Assembly: GCA_002402375.1 (NCBI GenBank) | Contig: DHFT01000051.1 | Location: forward strand, 1-11,952 | Length of the DNA: 11,952 nucleotides | From: Elusimicrobia bacterium UBA4817 | Lineage (GTDB): Bacteria; Elusimicrobiota; UBA8919 | Direction of reading: 5' to 3' | Shown: positions 1 through 6,791 of the stretch, piece after piece | Layout: every line of letters starts with the position of its first letter | How positions within the stretch are numbered: position 1 is the first letter of the stretch | Made by a program: the position numbers and the translations under genes | The notes under the pieces: model-generated | Database searches by the model: none | Seen by the model: only the letters and a program-made list of their open reading frames with translations | Told to the model about the DNA's origin: nothing

Positions 1-13
1 AAATAACTTTTCC

Positions 14-41
14 TTGTTTTTTTTGGAAAATCTGGTATAAT
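14..41 (+). promoter_or_regulatory. recA promoter (sigma-70-like)
   Basis: A -35-like TTGTTT at 14-19 and a perfect -10 TATAAT at 36-41 are separated by 16 nt. Transcription would start near 48, giving a leader of roughly 37 nt to the recA ATG. No palindromic LexA-type SOS operator is evident in the visible 84 nt upstream of recA, although the window begins too close to exclude one. Confidence 0.7.
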
Positions 42-84
42 TCAAAGTTAGTAAAATAAAATTTTAAGCGGTAGGGAGGTTTTT

Positions 85-1122
85 ATGTCAAAGGCGGAAA
101 AATCGGACAAGGAAAAGGCGTTGGAGTTGGCGCTTTCACAGATAGAAAAAGATTTTGGTAAAGGTGCAATAATGCGGCTTGGCGAAAGCCCGCATCAAAA
201 AGTTGAGGCGATTCCGACGGGGATTATCGGACTTGATGTTGCTCTGGGCGTCGGCGGAATTCCGAAAGGGCGAATTATTGAACTTTACGGACCGGAGTCA
301 TCAGGTAAATCCACGCTCTGCCTTCAGGTAATTTCCAGTGCCCAGAAATTGGGCGGCACCTGTGCGTATGTTGACGCAGAACATGCGATGGACCCCGTTT
401 ATGCGACGAAATTAGGCGTTGATATTGACAAACTTTTAATTTCACAGCCGGATTCAGGCGAGCAGTCGCTGGAAATTACAGAAAAACTGGTCAGAAGCAA
501 TGCGGTTGACATAATTATTATTGACTCCGTTGCGGCGCTTACTCCGCGGGCGGAAATTGAAGGCGAGATGGGCGATTCACACATGGGACTTCAAGCGCGG
601 CTTATGTCACAGGCATTGAGAAAACTTACCGCTATCGTCTCAAAATCAAAGACGACAATAATTTTCATCAACCAAATCAGACAGAAAATTGGTGTTATGT
701 TCGGCAATCCCGAAACCACAACCGGCGGTCTTGCTTTGAAATTTTATGCATCAATCAGAATGGACATAAGACGAGTGACGACGATTAAAGACGGCGATGT
801 CGCAATAGGCACAAGAGTTCGCGTTAAAGTTGTGAAAAACAAGGTGGCGCCGCCGTTCAAACAGGCGGAATTTGAGATGATTTTCGGCGAGGGGATTTCG
901 CCGGAGGGAAGCATTATTGATACCGGCGTTGAATACGCAGTGATAGAAAAAAGCGGCAGTTGGTTCGTTTATAAAGGCGAAAAACTGGGGCAGGGAATGG
1001 ACAACGCTAAATTATTTTTAAGGGAAAACCCGAAAATTACCGACGAGATTAAGAAAGCGATACTTGAAAAAGCCGCCGGCATACCTCCCGCCGAAAAAGA
1101 AGTGAAAGAAAAAAAGCAATAA
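85..1122 (+). CDS. recA: Recombinase RecA
   Basis: RecA is the DNA-dependent ATPase that forms filaments on single-stranded DNA, catalyses homologous strand exchange and promotes LexA-type autocleavage. The 345-residue length is typical. Visible motifs are the Walker A loop GPESSGKST (residues 69-77), the catalytic-glutamate region around DAEH (97-100), the Walker B strand VDIIIIDS (141-148), and the L2 DNA-binding loop starting at NQIRQKIGVMFGNPETTTGG (196-215). The C-terminus is a mixed Lys/Glu tail, not the strongly acidic tail of E. coli RecA. The start is fixed by GGGAGG at 74-79, five nt before ATG. The gene has its own promoter and looks monocistronic: the following 177 nt hold a repeat element, not a close gene. 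Identity is certain from sequence conservation. Confidence 0.98.
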   Translation: MSKAEKSDKEKALELALSQIEKDFGKGAIMRLGESPHQKVEAIPTGIIGLDVALGVGGIPKGRIIELYGPESSGKSTLCLQVISSAQKLGGTCAYVDAEHAMDPVYATKLGVDIDKLLISQPDSGEQSLEITEKLVRSNAVDIIIIDSVAALTPRAEIEGEMGDSHMGLQARLMSQALRKLTAIVSKSKTTIIFINQIRQKIGVMFGNPETTTGGLALKFYASIRMDIRRVTTIKDGDVAIGTRVRVKVVKNKVAPPFKQAEFEMIFGEGISPEGSIIDTGVEYAVIEKSGSWFVYKGEKLGQGMDNAKLFLRENPKITDEIKKAILEKAAGIPPAEKEVKEKKQ

Positions 1123-1152
1123 AAAAGGCGTGCATATATGAAATTATAAAGC

Positions 1153-1268
1153 AACCACAGATGAACACAGATGAACACGGGTGTCATTCTGAACGAAGTG
1201 AAGAATCTCGAGATGTTTCGCTCCGCTCAACATGACATTTCTGCGTAAATCTGCGTGTATCTGTGGTT
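1153..1268. repeat. Composite inverted-repeat (MITE-like) element, copy 1
   Basis: The outer ends are a perfect 10-bp terminal inverted repeat, AACCACAGAT (1153-1162) and ATCTGTGGTT (1259-1268), with similarity continuing inward to about 24 nt per side (ACACAGAT-like units). Inside is a loopless near-palindrome with two 28-nt arms (1182-1209 and 1210-1237). It begins TGTCAT, ends ATGACA and has the apex ATCTCGAGAT; 21 of 28 positions match and some mismatches are G-U in RNA. A second copy lies at 6792-6919 and a reduced form at 10779-10808. No transposase is encoded, so any mobility would have to be provided in trans. The right end supplies a false in-frame GTG for the downstream hydrolase. 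The hairpin could also affect transcription termination after recA. Confidence 0.85.
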
Positions 1269-1299
1269 TCGTTTTATAGAATACAAAATTAAATTCTCA

Positions 1300-2202
1300 A
1301 TGCTAATCAAAAAAATCCTGCTTGTAAAAATTCCGATGATTTTGAATATAGTTATTCTGCTCGTTATCTTTATATTCATCTGGGGATGGTTTTCGTCGTC
1401 TCTGATAATGAAAGTCCCGAAACTGGCGCTTGAAATAAATCCTGCCAGTTTTAATCTTAATTCTGAAAATGTAAAATTTTTGACAAGCGACGATATAAAA
1501 ATTTCCGGCTGGTTTATCCGCTCAAAAGAAAAATCAGAAAAAACAATTATTGTTTGTCACGGCTGGGGCGCCAACAAGGCGGACATATTTCCGTCAACGC
1601 TTTTTCTTCTCAAAAAGGGCTTTAACCTTCTATATTTTGATTTCAGGAATCACGGCGAAAGCGGAGGCAGTGTTTCATCAATAGGAAAATTGGAGTCGCT
1701 GGATTTAACGGCCGCGGTTGAATATCTCAAAAAAGAAAAACCGGAATTTTCACAAAAAATCGGCGTCTACGGAATATCTATGGGCGCTTCCGTTGCAATT
1801 TTAACCGCCGCCCAGGATGAAAGAATATCGGCACTCGTCGTTGACTCCCCGTTTTCAAGTTTTAATTACATCGTTGTCCGATATGCAAAACTTTTTTACA
1901 AAATCCCGAAATACCCGTTGACTCCGATAACATTTTTATTTACAAAAATGCGGCTTGGATTTAATCCTGACGATTTTTCTGCGGTCAGGTATGTTAAAAA
2001 AATTTCTCCGCGTCCCGTATTTTTTATTCACGGTGCAAATGACGAAAGGATTCCCGTTGATGAAGGCAGAAAGTTGTATGCTCTGGCAGGCGAGCCAAAG
2101 GAGTTTTGGGAAGTTTCCGGCGCCGACCATATGGAAGCCCACAGTAAAAATCCGCAGGAATATGAAAAGAAAGTTTCGGAGTTTTTCCGCAAATATTTAT
2201 GA
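1300..2202 (+). CDS. Membrane-anchored alpha/beta hydrolase
   Basis: This is a probable serine hydrolase of the alpha/beta-hydrolase fold (BEM46/YqkD-like type); the substrate is unknown. With the ATG at 1300 it has 300 residues. An N-terminal hydrophobic segment (about 12-35) should anchor it in the inner membrane. The fold shows the oxyanion-hole HGWG (about 87-90), the nucleophile elbow GISMG (158-162, Ser160), the acid in NDERIP (Asp248) and the catalytic His277 in ADHMEAH. A GTG at 1255 is in frame but lies inside the right end of a repeat element, so I reject it. Neither 1300 nor the next ATG (1336) has a clear Shine-Dalgarno site, so the exact start is uncertain. Its TGA overlaps the panC ATG in an ATGA, implying translational coupling. 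Confidence 0.85.
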   Translation: MLIKKILLVKIPMILNIVILLVIFIFIWGWFSSSLIMKVPKLALEINPASFNLNSENVKFLTSDDIKISGWFIRSKEKSEKTIIVCHGWGANKADIFPSTLFLLKKGFNLLYFDFRNHGESGGSVSSIGKLESLDLTAAVEYLKKEKPEFSQKIGVYGISMGASVAILTAAQDERISALVVDSPFSSFNYIVVRYAKLFYKIPKYPLTPITFLFTKMRLGFNPDDFSAVRYVKKISPRPVFFIHGANDERIPVDEGRKLYALAGEPKEFWEVSGADHMEAHSKNPQEYEKKVSEFFRKYL

Positions 2203-3038
2203 GAATTTTTACAAATCCGGCGAAACTGCAGAATTATATCAAAAACATTAAACTGAAAGATAAGACGGTCGGTTTTGTGCCGACGATGGGTGCATTACAT
2301 CAGGGTCATATTTCCTTAATCCGTCGTGCAAGAAAAGAAAACGACATCGTTGCCGTAAGCATTTTTGTTAACCCGTCGCAATTCGGTCCGAACGAGGACT
2401 TAAAAAAATATCCGCGTCCTTTTGAAAAAGACGTCAAGAGCTGCAAAAGCGAGGGTGCGGATGTGATTTTTGCGCCCCCGCCAAAAGATATGTATCCTGA
2501 AAATTATCTGACATATATTACCGTTGAAAAACTTTCCGCTCTAATGTGCGGCAAATTCCGCCACGGACATTTCAGAGGGGTTGCAACTATTGTCGCCAAA
2601 CTTTTTAATATCGTTCAACCGGACAGGGCATATTTCGGATTAAAGGATTTCCAGCAGTCGGTTATTATTAAAAAAATGGTAACAGATCTCAATTTTCCCG
2701 TAAAAATTATTGTTTGTCCGCTCGTTCGCGAAAAAGACGGTCTGGCACTTTCAAGCAGAAATGTCTATTTATCCTGCGAAGAAAGAAAAAGGGCGTTATC
2801 GCTTTCCCGCTCTTTACAAAACGCAAAAAATTTGATAGAATACAAAAATGTAAAATCGGCAAAAAAAATCATTTCGGAAATGAAAAAGATGATTTTGCCG
2901 AATACGGATAAAATTGATTACATTGAAATTCGGGACGCCGAAACGCTTGAAGAGATAAAATATATTAAAAAAAAAGTTGTAATCGCAGTCGCTGTTTTCG
3001 TCGGCAAAACCCGTCTCATTGATAATATAGTTGTTTAA
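2199..3038 (+). CDS. panC: Pantothenate synthetase (pantoate--beta-alanine ligase)
   Basis: This cytoplasmic enzyme joins pantoate and beta-alanine at the expense of ATP (to AMP and PPi) to make pantothenate, the coenzyme A precursor. The 279-residue length is standard. Family motifs are the HIGH-like ATP-binding segment TMGALHQGH (29-37, His34/His37), VNPSQFGPNED (58-68), the GLKDFQQ motif (147-153, Lys149) and the KMSKS-like LALSSRN (182-188). The ATG overlaps the hydrolase stop by 4 nt and there is no separate Shine-Dalgarno site, so translation probably depends on the upstream gene. panB and panD are not in this window, so the rest of the pathway must be encoded elsewhere or be salvaged. 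Confidence 0.97.
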   Translation: MRIFTNPAKLQNYIKNIKLKDKTVGFVPTMGALHQGHISLIRRARKENDIVAVSIFVNPSQFGPNEDLKKYPRPFEKDVKSCKSEGADVIFAPPPKDMYPENYLTYITVEKLSALMCGKFRHGHFRGVATIVAKLFNIVQPDRAYFGLKDFQQSVIIKKMVTDLNFPVKIIVCPLVREKDGLALSSRNVYLSCEERKRALSLSRSLQNAKNLIEYKNVKSAKKIISEMKKMILPNTDKIDYIEIRDAETLEEIKYIKKKVVIAVAVFVGKTRLIDNIVV

Positions 3039-3050
3039 CGGAGGAATTTT

Positions 3051-3614
3051 ATGCTGTATCTTTTGAGAAAATCATTTTTTGTAAAGCCGAAACTTTTGTT
3101 TAAGTATGTTGTTTATGCGCTTTTAACCGTTGTTCTTACCTCGGTTTGCATTCTTATCGTAATGAGGAGAACAATATATACCACCGATGCGCTTGAGAAT
3201 CTGGTCAATGAAGCGGAAATCCGCGCCGTGCAATCGGCAATGATGTCGCCATTCGGATGGATAGTTTTAATTTTGCTGGTTGTCATCGGCATTCAGAGTT
3301 TGATAAGGTTTCATAAAATAATAGGTCCGATTTATGCTCTTGAAAAAATTATCGCTATGATAAAGGGCGGTCAGATCGGCGGACATATTTCTCTTCGGCG
3401 GGGCGACGAGTTAAAAGATTTGGCGCAGGAAATAGAGGATATGTCAAACTCGCTGAAAAATTATATTGAAAAAGACAGAGCAAGAATTTCAGAAATTTCC
3501 GCCGAACTTGACACGCTGTCAAAATTATCAAATCAAGAGGAGTTAAAAAAACGTCTAACCGATGTAAAAAATAAACTTTCCGAAGTCACAAGTGATTTCA
3601 AGTTAAATGATTAA
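3051..3614 (+). CDS. Two-TM HAMP-domain membrane protein without output domain
   Basis: The 187-residue protein has a basic N-terminus, TM1 at about 18-38, a short extracytoplasmic loop (about 39-68) and TM2 at about 69-86. A HAMP domain follows (about 87-136) with the usual signature: IIGPIYALEKI, a Gly-rich connector, then GDELKDLAQEIEDM. The C-terminus is a charged coiled coil (about 137-183). HAMP domains pass conformational signals from membrane to cytoplasm, but no kinase, cyclase or methyl-accepting domain is attached. The loop is also small for ligand binding. GGAGG (3040-3044) sets the ATG. It lies 12 nt after panC and 33 nt before the nuclease-GAF-GGDEF gene, so it may transmit a signal to a separate partner; that link is inference. 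The domain call is firm, the function unknown. Confidence 0.82.
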   Translation: MLYLLRKSFFVKPKLLFKYVVYALLTVVLTSVCILIVMRRTIYTTDALENLVNEAEIRAVQSAMMSPFGWIVLILLVVIGIQSLIRFHKIIGPIYALEKIIAMIKGGQIGGHISLRRGDELKDLAQEIEDMSNSLKNYIEKDRARISEISAELDTLSKLSNQEELKKRLTDVKNKLSEVTSDFKLND

Positions 3615-3647
3615 AATCGCTCGCTCCGTAATTAAAGAGATGTAAAA

Positions 3648-5417
3648 ATGGCAAATCCGCTTTACATAAGTTACACCCATCTTTCAACCTATCAGCAGTG
3701 TCCGTTAAAATATAAGTTTCATTTTATAGACGGTCTCGGCACGCTTTACCGTCAGGAAAGACCTTATTTTTCTTTCGGTGACAGCGTTCACCAAGCATTG
3801 GCAAAGTTTTTTAAGATAGATGATTTTTCCAAAAGAACACTGGATACTCTTCAGAATTTGTTAAAGCAGAGTTGGGTTTCAAAGGGCTACGCATCAAAAG
3901 AGGAGGAAGCCGACTGGAAAAGCCAGGCGCTTTCTGTTTTGGAAAAATTTTATAATACCGCCGACATAAAAATAAAGCCGCTTTACCTTGAGGATTTTTT
4001 CCGCATTTCCATAGGAGATAATATTCTTGCCGGCAGAATTGACAGAATTGACAGGACTTCCGACGGGTATGAAATTATTGATTACAAAACCAACAGGAAT
4101 CTTCCAAAGCAGGAAGAAATGGAAAATGATTTGCAACTTGCGATTTATCAACTTGCATGCGCAAAAAAATATAAAATCATTGCCGACAAACTTTCCCTTT
4201 ATTTTCTCAATTTTGACCAAAAAATGACGCTGATAAAAAATGAGGAAAATGTCTCCCAAACCGAGAAAAAAATTCTACAACTTGCGGATACTATTAAATC
4301 AGACAAGGAATTCAAACCGTTGCCGAATCCTTTTTGCAATTGGTGCGACTACAATGTTATATGCCCTGCGATGGGCGTAGGTCTTGAAGTGATAAAGTCC
4401 GTGAACAAAGAAGAGGAATTCAGAAAGACGGTAAAACATCTGGAAATGATGAGAAACGACCTTTACGCCCTTCACAAGGCCTCCGGCGATATTGCCGGCA
4501 TTCTTGAGGTATCCGTTTTGCTTGATAAAATTTTAAGCGTATTTGTGGACATCGCAAAAGTTGAAAAAGGGCTTTTGTGCGTCCGCGCCGAGACCGGTAA
4601 ATTTTTGCCAGTAGTTGCCCGCGGTATTACCGGGATAAGCGAATTGTGTCCTGCCTGCGGTTGCGATATAAAAATTAAATATTCAGAAATAGTAAAAGAC
4701 CTTTCTTCCGACGAAAGGTTTGTCCATCTTTCTAAAAAGATACAGGGTGTAAAATCGGCGATCATTCTTCCTCTGACAGTCAGCGAAAGAACGGAGGGAG
4801 TATTAATTTTGATGAATAAAAAAAACAGGACGGAATGGGGAAATTATGATCTGGTTTTTTTGGGCAATCTTGCCGACAGCGCCGCTATTTCGCTTCACAA
4901 TGCACAACTCTACGAACTTGCGATCACCGACGGTCTTACCAAACTTTTTATTCACAGATATTTTCAGAATCGTTTAGAGAGCGAACTTATAAGAGCGAAA
5001 AGATACAACTCAAATATCTCGCTTTTGATGTTGGACATTGACCATTTCAAAAAAGTCAACGATACCTACGGTCATCAGGAAGGCGACTATGTGCTTAAAA
5101 AATTTGCAAAAATAATTTCGGACCATATCAGAAAGGTTGATATTGCCGCAAGATACGGCGGCGAAGAGTTTGCCATAATTCTTCCGGAAACAGGCATAAC
5201 CGGCGCCGAGCAGGTAGCGGAACATCTCCGTTATCTTATTGAGAAAGAAGAGTTTTTAATTGACGGTAAAAATGTGCCTATAACGGCAAGTATCGGTGTT
5301 TCGTCTTGGGATAAAGTTGTAAGCAAAGAGGAGTTTATAGAGCAGGCGGACAGGGCGCTTTATCAGGCGAAACACGAAGGAAGAAACAAAGTGTGCAAAT
5401 TTTTGTTAAGTCAATAA
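3648..5417 (+). CDS. PD-(D/E)XK (RecB-like) nuclease-GAF-GGDEF diguanylate cyclase fusion
   Basis: This 589-residue protein has no membrane segment and three modules. Residues 1-241 resemble the RecB/AddB/Cas4-type PD-(D/E)XK nuclease: Cys18 in YQQCPLKYKF, GDSVH (44-48), GRIDRID (129-135), IIDYKT (143-148, Asp145/Lys147), QLAIY (163-167), and a closing CNWCDYNVICP with Cys230, Cys233 and Cys239. The four cysteines match the iron-sulfur staple of AddB and Cas4. Residues about 285-420 are a GAF sensor domain containing CPACGC (334-339). Residues about 423-589 are a GGDEF domain with the active motif GGEEF (504-508) and an inhibitory-site RKVD (495-498) five residues before it, so it should make c-di-GMP from GTP with product inhibition. 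The Shine-Dalgarno site is weak (GAGA at 3637-3640). The gene follows a HAMP protein and overlaps an M50-like gene. Domain calls are solid; what the combination does is unknown. Confidence 0.9.
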   Translation: MANPLYISYTHLSTYQQCPLKYKFHFIDGLGTLYRQERPYFSFGDSVHQALAKFFKIDDFSKRTLDTLQNLLKQSWVSKGYASKEEEADWKSQALSVLEKFYNTADIKIKPLYLEDFFRISIGDNILAGRIDRIDRTSDGYEIIDYKTNRNLPKQEEMENDLQLAIYQLACAKKYKIIADKLSLYFLNFDQKMTLIKNEENVSQTEKKILQLADTIKSDKEFKPLPNPFCNWCDYNVICPAMGVGLEVIKSVNKEEEFRKTVKHLEMMRNDLYALHKASGDIAGILEVSVLLDKILSVFVDIAKVEKGLLCVRAETGKFLPVVARGITGISELCPACGCDIKIKYSEIVKDLSSDERFVHLSKKIQGVKSAIILPLTVSERTEGVLILMNKKNRTEWGNYDLVFLGNLADSAAISLHNAQLYELAITDGLTKLFIHRYFQNRLESELIRAKRYNSNISLLMLDIDHFKKVNDTYGHQEGDYVLKKFAKIISDHIRKVDIAARYGGEEFAIILPETGITGAEQVAEHLRYLIEKEEFLIDGKNVPITASIGVSSWDKVVSKEEFIEQADRALYQAKHEGRNKVCKFLLSQ

Positions 5418-6070
5418 TAGGCATAATTTTAATCCCGTTTGTTCTGGGATTGCTGATATCATTCTGGAAACTTATAACTTCACTTTTGCCGTTAAGCTCG
5501 TCAGAAATTTGGTTTCTTTCAGGTTTTGCAATTTTTTTTGTTATTTTTTTGGTAAAACCGCTCCCGAATAAACTTTACATTTTCGGGCATGAACTTACAC
5601 ATGCGTTCTGGGCGATATTATTCAGAGCACGGGTTAAAGAGTTTAATGTCCGCTCAAAAACCGGAAATGTGCTTATAACAAAAAGCAATTTTCTTATTTC
5701 ACTGGCGCCGTATTTTTTCCCCATCTATACTTTTTTAATAATTTTTATTTTTTATATTCTGGTTTTTTTCTTTGATGTTTCAAAATATATTGAGTGGCTG
5801 TTTTTTTTCGTCGGGATTTCTTATTCTTTCCATATTTTTTTGAATTTTGAGTCGTTATCAATAGGTCAGTCGGATGTAAAGAAAACAGGTAAATTATTTT
5901 CATATATCGTGATAGTGATTCTGAATATTATTATCGCGGTTGTTGTGCTGAAATTTATATCGCCGGAAAAAATCACACTGAAGAAATATTTTTTTGAATC
6001 ATGGACAGTTGCGTTAATAATATACAAATTTGTCTGGAAGTACTTGACAGAACTTTATAATTTGATATAA
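5393..6070 (+). CDS. Integral-membrane M50-like metallopeptidase
   Basis: The 225-residue, very hydrophobic protein has about six predicted membrane segments (near 6-26, 38-55, 103-127, 133-150, 168-188, 205-217). The zinc motif HELTH (66-70, in FGHELTHAFW) and a later conserved-looking GQSD (158-161, Asp161 as possible third ligand) resemble M50/site-2-protease-like families, which cleave substrates within or near the membrane. The typical NPDG motif is not obvious, so proteolytic activity is likely but unproven. It starts with GTG at 5393, inside the end of the nuclease-cyclase gene (25-nt overlap). AAGGAAG at 5377-5383 is a plausible ribosome site and no closer start is available. The overlap suggests coupled expression with the c-di-GMP fusion. 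Its last 27 nt carry the rplU promoter. Confidence 0.75.
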   Translation: MQIFVKSIIGIILIPFVLGLLISFWKLITSLLPLSSSEIWFLSGFAIFFVIFLVKPLPNKLYIFGHELTHAFWAILFRARVKEFNVRSKTGNVLITKSNFLISLAPYFFPIYTFLIIFIFYILVFFFDVSKYIEWLFFFVGISYSFHIFLNFESLSIGQSDVKKTGKLFSYIVIVILNIIIAVVVLKFISPEKITLKKYFFESWTVALIIYKFVWKYLTELYNLI

Positions 6071-6071
6071 T
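6044..6071 (+). promoter_or_regulatory. rplU-rpmA promoter
   Basis: A perfect -35 TTGACA (6044-6049) and a perfect -10 TATAAT (6066-6071) are separated by 16 nt. They lie in the last codons of the preceding membrane-protein gene. Transcription starting near 6078 leaves a leader of only about 16 nt before the rplU ATG, too short for a structured L21 leader. The ribosomal-protein genes can therefore be expressed independently of the upstream signalling operon. Confidence 0.88.
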
Positions 6072-6093
6072 AAGCACAAAAGTGAGGTAATTT

Positions 6094-6387
6094 ATGTATG
6101 CGATAATTGAGGCAAGCGGAAAACAGTATAAGGCGGAAGAGGGCAAAATAATAAGGGTGGATTTGCTTGACAAAAAACCCGGCGATACGGTTGAGTTTAA
6201 GTCAATTTTTACATCGGACAAAGGCAAAAAAATCAGTACTGATTCAGCAAAAGTAACAGGTAAGGTCGTCGGGAACATCAAAGATAAAAAAATAATCGTA
6301 TTCAAAAAGCGGCCTAAAAAGGGCTACAAAAAAACAATCGGTCACAGACAAAATTATACCGAAGTGGAGATAGTGAAAATAGGATAA
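6094..6387 (+). CDS. rplU: 50S ribosomal protein L21
   Basis: L21 is a large-subunit protein that binds 23S rRNA. The protein has 97 residues, close to the usual length of about 100. It shows the N-terminal MYAIIEASGKQYKAEEG and the family signature FKKRPKKGYKKTIGHRQNYT (70-89) near the C-terminus. GTGAGG (6082-6087) precedes the ATG. The order rplU-rpmA-obgE is widely conserved in bacteria, but here the gap to rpmA is 132 nt. No prp (L27-processing protease) gene lies between them, which agrees with an L27 that lacks an N-terminal extension. Confidence 0.97.
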   Translation: MYAIIEASGKQYKAEEGKIIRVDLLDKKPGDTVEFKSIFTSDKGKKISTDSAKVTGKVVGNIKDKKIIVFKKRPKKGYKKTIGHRQNYTEVEIVKIG

Positions 6388-6519
6388 TCGCTCGCAAGCA
6401 AATTTTTTTGAGACGCTCGTCTGCCACTCGCTCTGCAATTTGCTCCTGGAAAGAAAAAGTCGCAAATTGAGGCTCTTCAAAAATTTCTTGCTTCGCTCAT
6501 CGGTTAAAATGGAGAATTT
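6388..6519 (+). other. Structured rplU-rpmA spacer with GCTCG/GCAAATT motifs
   Basis: This 132-nt spacer is unusually long for this gene pair. It contains AGACGctCGTCT (6411-6422, 5-bp stem), an 8-bp inverted repeat CAATTTGC (6436-6443) with GCAAATTG (6462-6469), a T7 run at 6403-6409 and several CGCTCG/TCGCTC motifs. The same vocabulary recurs at 3617-3626 and 6936-6979. Short reading frames cross it on both strands, but none has a credible start or recognisable protein. It is either a degenerate intergenic repeat or an RNA element affecting rpmA. The rpmA ribosome site GGAG (6511-6514) lies outside the stems. Confidence 0.5.
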
Positions 6520-6774
6520 ATGGCACACACAAAATCTCAAGGTTCAACGGGTAACGGTCGGGATTCTGCCGGCCAGCGGTTGGGAGTAAAATGTTTTGAA
6601 GGCGAAGTTATTTCGGCGGGGAGTATTATTGTTCGGCAGCGCGGAAGAAAATATCATGCGGGAATAAATGTCGGTGTCGGCAAAGACGATACGCTTTTTG
6701 CAAAGGTTACCGGCAAACTTAAATTTCAATGGGCATCCGGTGATAGAAAAAAGGTAAGCGTAATTCCGTCGTAA
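6520..6774 (+). CDS. rpmA: 50S ribosomal protein L27
   Basis: L27 sits near the peptidyl-transferase centre, and its flexible N-terminal tail approaches the tRNA acceptor ends. The 84-residue length is standard. The protein begins MAHTKSQGSTGNGRDSAGQR with no leader extension, then continues RLGVKCFEGE, the typical VRQRGRKYHAG (38-48) and DDTLFAKVTG (56-65). Compared with the common MAHKKAGGSTRNGRDS start it has K4T, A6Q-type and R12G changes in the tail, a mild divergence. GGAG at 6511-6514, five nt before ATG, fixes the start. Confidence 0.97.
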   Translation: MAHTKSQGSTGNGRDSAGQRLGVKCFEGEVISAGSIIVRQRGRKYHAGINVGVGKDDTLFAKVTGKLKFQWASGDRKKVSVIPS

Positions 6775-6791
6775 ATTATTTTTAAAGAATT

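Noticed and set aside
1153..1268. CRISPR array or IS element
   Set aside because: There is one inverted unit, with no regularly spaced direct repeats and spacers, and no transposase gene anywhere in the window.
6391..6409. Rho-independent terminator after rplU (CGCAAGC followed by seven T)
   Set aside because: The possible stem is only about three base pairs, and rpmA downstream should be co-transcribed.
6244..6540. Minus-strand frame of 98 codons across the rplU-rpmA spacer
   Set aside because: It is antisense to rplU and repeat-like DNA, with no ribosome site and no recognisable protein.
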